A DNA stretch of 9,199 nt from Planctomycetota bacterium (GTDB lineage Bacteria > Planctomycetota > UBA8742 > SKZP01). How positions within the stretch are numbered: position 1 is the stretch's first letter; each line of letters starts with the position of its first letter. The notes under the pieces were generated by a model. The model was not told the origin of the DNA. It saw only the letters and a list, made by a program, of their open reading frames with translations, and made no database searches. The stretch is taken from positions 1-9,199 of the forward strand of contig SKZP01000605.1 in the NCBI GenBank assembly GCA_007127275.1, written 5' to 3'. This document shows positions 6,147 through 9,199 of the stretch, piece by piece. The translations under genes and the position numbers were made by a program.

Positions 6147-8474
6147 CTACTCTTTTTCGTTGCCCGGCTCTTCTTGGTCGGAGTCGCGTACGACGACGGT
6201 ACCGCCTAGCCGGTCCCCGAGGCGCTGCCACCTATCCGAAAAGAACATCACGACAAAGAGCGGATAATCAATGCCACGCATGAGGTTGCGCCACATCAGC
6301 GCCGGCCATTCGAGCCGCTTGGCCGTGCGCTCGGGGTTGCGCAGCCGCAGGCCGAAGAGCTTCTTGCCCGGCGTGGTGCCCCAGTAGTACTCCAGCAAGA
6401 AGAAGTAGGCGAACTGCATCCCCCAGAAGAGGAAGTAAAGGCGCCAGAAATCCGGCTCCGTCGGCCAGCCGAGATCCTCAATGTTCAATCCCGCGAAACC
6501 GGCAATCAAGTACAGCGGCACCACGAGAATCAGGAAGTCCGCCACAAGGGCGAAGAAGCGAACGAACGGACCCGCCGGGTGGTAGCCGAAACGCTCGAGG
6601 ATGGCGCCGACGTCGAACGGGTCGAGCGGCGGGCCTTGCTGCGGCTCATGCGATTCCGGCTTGGCACGCTTCGTTTCCGGCTCCTTCTTGCTCGCCTCGG
6701 TGCCCACACTTGCGTCGTCACCGGAAGTGTCGTCCGGCACCGCTGGCGAAGAGCCCTGCGCCGCGCCTTTCGAGTCCCCTTGTTTTTCGCTGCCCTGGCC
6801 GAAGCGGGTGATGTCGGGGGCGGCGGCCTGCGCCTGCTGGTTGCGCACATGCAGAAACATCACGAACAGCACAAGCAACATCCCGAGCAGCGTCGTTCCA
6901 ATGATCCACCAGCCCAGGTCGAGGTCCGCCGGGGAGGTCACCGCAAAGGCCGGAACGGCGGCAGTATGCGCAATGCGAACTTCTCGCGGCGGACTGTCGA
7001 GCTCGGCGAGCGGTTGCGTCGCCGCGTGGGTGACGCCGCCGCCACTGGGGTTGAGCATGAAGAGGTGCACCCGCCCGTCCACCCAGGCGGCGGCGAACGG
7101 GTCGGTCTGGCGCGGCGAGTCCCCGGGCCAGGCGAGCTTGGCCGCCGGGGCGCGAATGCGCGTAGCCTCGAGGTCGAGTCGCTGGTAGCGCCACTCGCGG
7201 TCTCCCTCGCCGGTTTCGTAGTGGTAGAGCACGTGGACAAACGACGTATCCGGTTCGGACACAGAGCGAAAGTAGTCCACTCGCGTACCGATCTCGAGCG
7301 GCTCGCGCCACTCGCCGTCACGCAGCGCGAGCCAAACGAGCCGTGGCGTCCACTCCTCGGAACCCCCGGAGCCGAAGAGGCCGCCACCACCGTCGCTCGA
7401 CTTGCGCGTCGCGAGCCAGACGAGCACGTCGGCGCGTTGCTCCGGCGCGTCTGCGTCGTAGCGCTGCAGCGAGTCGGCGGCGTATACGCGCACCCGTGGA
7501 GCGTCCGCCTCGTCCGCGCGCTCCTCAAGGTCGTCGGCGGTAACGTCGCGGGCCATGCCGCTGCCACCGGCGCTGTTGTTCGCACCGCCGGCGCGGGATT
7601 GCGTCGGTGCGTTCGCGGCGGCTGCGGATTCCTTGCCGGGCGGGTCCGGCTCGACGGCGCTGACGCTCAAGCGGTCCGTTTCCGGGTCGTAGGCGAAGAA
7701 CGCCGGCGGCCCCAGCGGCTCGGCCGGCTCGGCCGCCTCGGTGAAAGCGAGCCGCACGACGCGGTCACGCCCCGCATACGTAAGCAGCACCGGCGTCGTC
7801 GCGTCGCCAGCACGAGGTGCGGTCTGCGGGGAGTCTGTCGTCGCGTCGTCCGCCTCCTTGGCATTCGTCTCCGGCGCCTCGTCCGCCTCGGATTCGTGCG
7901 CGGCTTGTTGCGGAGCTTGCGGCAACACATCCACGTCGCTCAGCGTCGTACCGACGAGTCGTGCGAACTCCTCTCGCGGCATGTCGCGCGTCGCGAGATG
8001 CGTGCGTATCCGCTCGCGCAGGCGAGGATTCGCCGGCAACAACTCGTCCGCCTCCGTCGGCGGTGGCAAAAGCAGCAGCGAGCCGTCGAACGCCTTGAGC
8101 AAGCGGCCGTCGGCCTCGGTCATGCCGCGCAGGTTGCCAGGCAGCGTTGCCGCCTCGATCCATGCCTCTCGCGGATCCGGCGAATCTCCGTCCTCCTCCT
8201 CGTTTTCCTCTCCTTCGGCGGCGAGGCGCAGGGCCTCGAAAGCTTTCGCACTCGGAATGGCCGTGAGGTCGTAGTTCGCATCTCCGCCGGGACGGCGCTG
8301 CAACGAAGAGGCATGCGCCAGGTAGACGCGGTCCTCCACAGCCGCCGCGGCGACCACCGGCGGACGCCGCGCCCGTTCGACGGCGCTTGCAAGCAACAGA
8401 TTGAACAAAATCGCAAGCCCCACCATGATCGCCAGGGTAAACAGGGCTAGGCGAATGACGGTGGACGCTCGCAT
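6147..8474 (-). CDS. RDD-family membrane protein with a large extracytoplasmic domain
   Basis: 775 residues from the ATG at 8474, stop TAG at 6149-6147. A membrane helix lies at about 8-30. Residues 31-520 follow, probably extracytoplasmic, with beta-strand-rich blocks (228-245, 327-355, 376-475) separated by acidic or Gly/Ala low-complexity stretches at about 87-101, 190-225, 281-306 and 360-372. A second helix lies at 521-542, then a charged linker at 543-620. The C-terminal RDD domain starts near 636: RFFALVAD (639-646), helices at about 640-661 and 677-697, the signature WGTTPGKKLFGLRL (698-711), and RNLMRG followed by DRWQRLGDRLGGTVVV (747-762). RDD proteins are small membrane proteins, some linked to ion or compatible-solute transport; most are uncharacterised. 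The long sensor-like domain is unusual in length for the family. The ATG is chosen because the 50 upstream residues are Thr/Arg-rich and lack a domain; a weak GAGA lies close to the start. It may be the first gene of an RDD-UbiB-unknown unit. Confidence 0.88.
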   Translation of the reverse strand: MRASTVIRLALFTLAIMVGLAILFNLLLASAVERARRPPVVAAAAVEDRVYLAHASSLQRRPGGDANYDLTAIPSAKAFEALRLAAEGEENEEEDGDSPDPREAWIEAATLPGNLRGMTEADGRLLKAFDGSLLLLPPPTEADELLPANPRLRERIRTHLATRDMPREEFARLVGTTLSDVDVLPQAPQQAAHESEADEAPETNAKEADDATTDSPQTAPRAGDATTPVLLTYAGRDRVVRLAFTEAAEPAEPLGPPAFFAYDPETDRLSVSAVEPDPPGKESAAAANAPTQSRAGGANNSAGGSGMARDVTADDLEERADEADAPRVRVYAADSLQRYDADAPEQRADVLVWLATRKSSDGGGGLFGSGGSEEWTPRLVWLALRDGEWREPLEIGTRVDYFRSVSEPDTSFVHVLYHYETGEGDREWRYQRLDLEATRIRAPAAKLAWPGDSPRQTDPFAAAWVDGRVHLFMLNPSGGGVTHAATQPLAELDSPPREVRIAHTAAVPAFAVTSPADLDLGWWIIGTTLLGMLLVLFVMFLHVRNQQAQAAAPDITRFGQGSEKQGDSKGAAQGSSPAVPDDTSGDDASVGTEASKKEPETKRAKPESHEPQQGPPLDPFDVGAILERFGYHPAGPFVRFFALVADFLILVVPLYLIAGFAGLNIEDLGWPTEPDFWRLYFLFWGMQFAYFFLLEYYWGTTPGKKLFGLRLRNPERTAKRLEWPALMWRNLMRGIDYPLFVVMFFSDRWQRLGDRLGGTVVVRDSDQEEPGNEKE

Positions 8475-8519
8475 AAGTCTCGGTGTCGCTTGTTTCGTTC
8501 GACGTTCGTTTCGGGTTCG

Positions 8520-8537
8520 GGGCCCCACAAAGGGCCC
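8520..8537. other. GC hairpin in the RDD leader
   Basis: gggccc (8520-8525) and gggccc (8532-8537) pair across a 6-nt loop, cacaaa. It lies about 46 nt before the RDD start codon. It could affect leader-RNA structure. Because gggccc is self-complementary, chance is a fair alternative in DNA of this GC content. Confidence 0.3.
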
Positions 8538-8647
8538 GCTCCATGTGAGCTGCCACGCTCGACGGTACTGCGTTGTCGTCGCCTCCGCTGCCGGCGTGGT
8601 TGTGGCCACGTCCGCGCTGCGCAACGTCTTTTGCTTTGCACAGCCCT

Positions 8648-8671
8648 GCTCGTGACGCTCGACCTACGGAA
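8648..8671 (-). repeat. Dispersed intergenic repeat
   Basis: Read on the minus strand, it starts ttccgtaggtc and ends with the 13-mer gagcgtcacgagc. That 13-mer is identical to 1438-1450, and the ttccg plus ag part also aligns with 1428-1435 with one gap. It is the best evidence that the spacer repeats are one family. Confidence 0.6.
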
Positions 8672-8705
8672 TCAAGTCCCTGCCAGCTCCTCGGTGCAGG
8701 TTTTC

Positions 8706-9199
8706 TTATACCTCTTTTCGCGCACGACGCGAGAGGGAGACAGCCGTACGTGGCATACGTTCCCGAGTCTGAGGAAAAACTCGGTGAGCCGTGGAGGTAC
8801 GCGCGACCTTGTAGCCCGGAAGGGACGGCCGAGGGTTGCCCAGGACGAGAGTCCGACTGGCGCACGTCTCATTGGGTGTCGGCGCTGCAGGGTGATGGCA
8901 CCGCGCTGACGTGTCAACGCGCGAACTGCGCTCCACTGCGGCTGCGCTCCGTGTTGCGGCCGCACGTTTGCCCCCTCCCCCCCAATACCCCATCACCAAG
9001 TTCAGATCCAAAAACCAGCTTTGCACCTTAACTTTCCGGGTCCGGATCCGTTCTGCGGCGCGCTCATTAAAGCTCACGGGCGATAACCCGGGCGTGCAAG
9101 AGAGACACTTCTGACTCCCTGAGTAAACTGCATCGATACCCCACTCATCTACTTTGAGGGGGCTGCCACCGAGAGAGGTCACCGTATCCACAATCGTCA
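8706..9199 (-). pseudogene. Broken class V aminotransferase (alanine-glyoxylate / serine-pyruvate type)
   Basis: The frame enters from the right edge and reads [11 protein letters not shown], then VDEWGID, then [10 protein letters not shown] with the PLP-binding lysine (codon 9110-9108), then PPG-like TPGLSPVSF and [17 protein letters not shown]. This matches the core of alanine-glyoxylate/serine-pyruvate aminotransferases, which convert glyoxylate plus L-alanine to glycine plus pyruvate, or related reactions. Family members continue with a KRxYHHTAPI-like motif and a C-terminal subdomain of over 100 residues. Here similarity stops at about 8982, at a G-rich tract. The next roughly 90 codons are Arg/Ser/Pro-rich with no match, ending at a stop at 8706. 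I read the other two minus-strand frames and found no continuation. So it is a truncated gene, or a misjoined contig. The N-terminal half lies outside the window. Confidence 0.78.
8971..8994 (-). other. G-rich tract, possible G-quadruplex, at the aminotransferase breakpoint
   Basis: On the minus strand there are runs of four, seven and five G separated by TATT and A. Splitting the seven-G run gives four G-runs with short loops, which fits a simple quadruplex rule. Similarity to the aminotransferase family ends within this tract. Confidence 0.45.

Larger units (their letters stand above)
8475..8705. other. Spacer upstream of the RDD gene, no supported gene
   Basis: 231 bp between the stop of the broken aminotransferase frame and the RDD start. 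It holds a hairpin at 8520-8537 and a dispersed repeat at 8648-8671. Together with the non-homologous tail of the aminotransferase frame (8706-8981), about 500 bp here lack recognisable coding content. A promoter for the RDD gene is expected; I see no convincing one. Confidence 0.5.

Noticed and set aside
3764..6283. 839-codon plus-strand frame opposite the UbiB and unknown genes
   Set aside because: Its product is rich in His, Arg and Gln without domain pattern, and the opposite strand encodes a clear UbiB protein. It is an antisense shadow typical of GC-rich DNA.
6579..8450. 623-codon plus-strand frame opposite the RDD gene
   Set aside because: Arg/Val/Gly-rich, no motifs, fully antisense to a gene with a clear RDD domain.
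8706..8981. [11 protein letters not shown] stretch that resembles the YHHTAPI motif of aminotransferases
   Set aside because: It is preceded by about 30 unrelated residues and followed by no family sequence, so the likeness is probably chance. It is kept here as a possible sign of decay after an insertion.

Overview
The window is GC-rich bacterial DNA, and every gene I can support lies on the minus strand. Several features suggest a large-genome Gram-negative, possibly Planctomycetota or a similar phylum: a secreted FG-GAP/EF-hand protein of the CRTAC1-like type, an oversized RDD membrane protein, an anti-sigma-type ATPase fused to unusual partners, and GC-rich repeats in the spacers. This placement is an inference and rests on no marker gene.

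Layout in the direction of transcription, from right to left. (1) At 9199-8985 there is the middle of a class V aminotransferase of the alanine-glyoxylate/serine-pyruvate type, including the PLP lysine. The similarity stops at a G-rich tract, and the frame then runs through unrelated sequence to a stop at 8706. This is a broken or chimeric gene. (2) At 8474-6147 there is a 775-residue membrane protein with a large extracytoplasmic part and a C-terminal RDD domain. (3) At 5995-4313 there is an ABC1/UbiB-family atypical kinase with two C-terminal membrane helices. (4) At 4246-3389 there is a 285-residue protein I do not recognise. Genes 2-4 are co-directional and could be one transcription unit: UbiB to the unknown gene is 66 bp (12 bp from an upstream GTG), and RDD to UbiB is 151 bp (64 bp from a GTG). 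(5) After a 464-bp spacer, 2924-1548 encodes a 458-residue regulator with two HU-like modules, a degenerate response-regulator receiver and an RsbW-like ATPase domain. (6) After a 273-bp spacer, 1274 to beyond the left edge encodes a secreted protein with an EF-hand and FG-GAP repeats.

All four spacers longer than 100 bp carry relatives of a short GC-rich repeat (core gagcgtcacgagc or acctacgctc). The gene 5/gene 6 spacer also carries a large imperfect inverted repeat 15 nt after the regulator's stop codon.

How the genes work together is mostly not visible. The RDD protein and the UbiB kinase are both membrane proteins and may act in the envelope. The HU/receiver/ATPase fusion is the most unusual gene and the best candidate for something undescribed. 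I see no CRISPR array, tRNA, rRNA, transposase or recognisable defence system.
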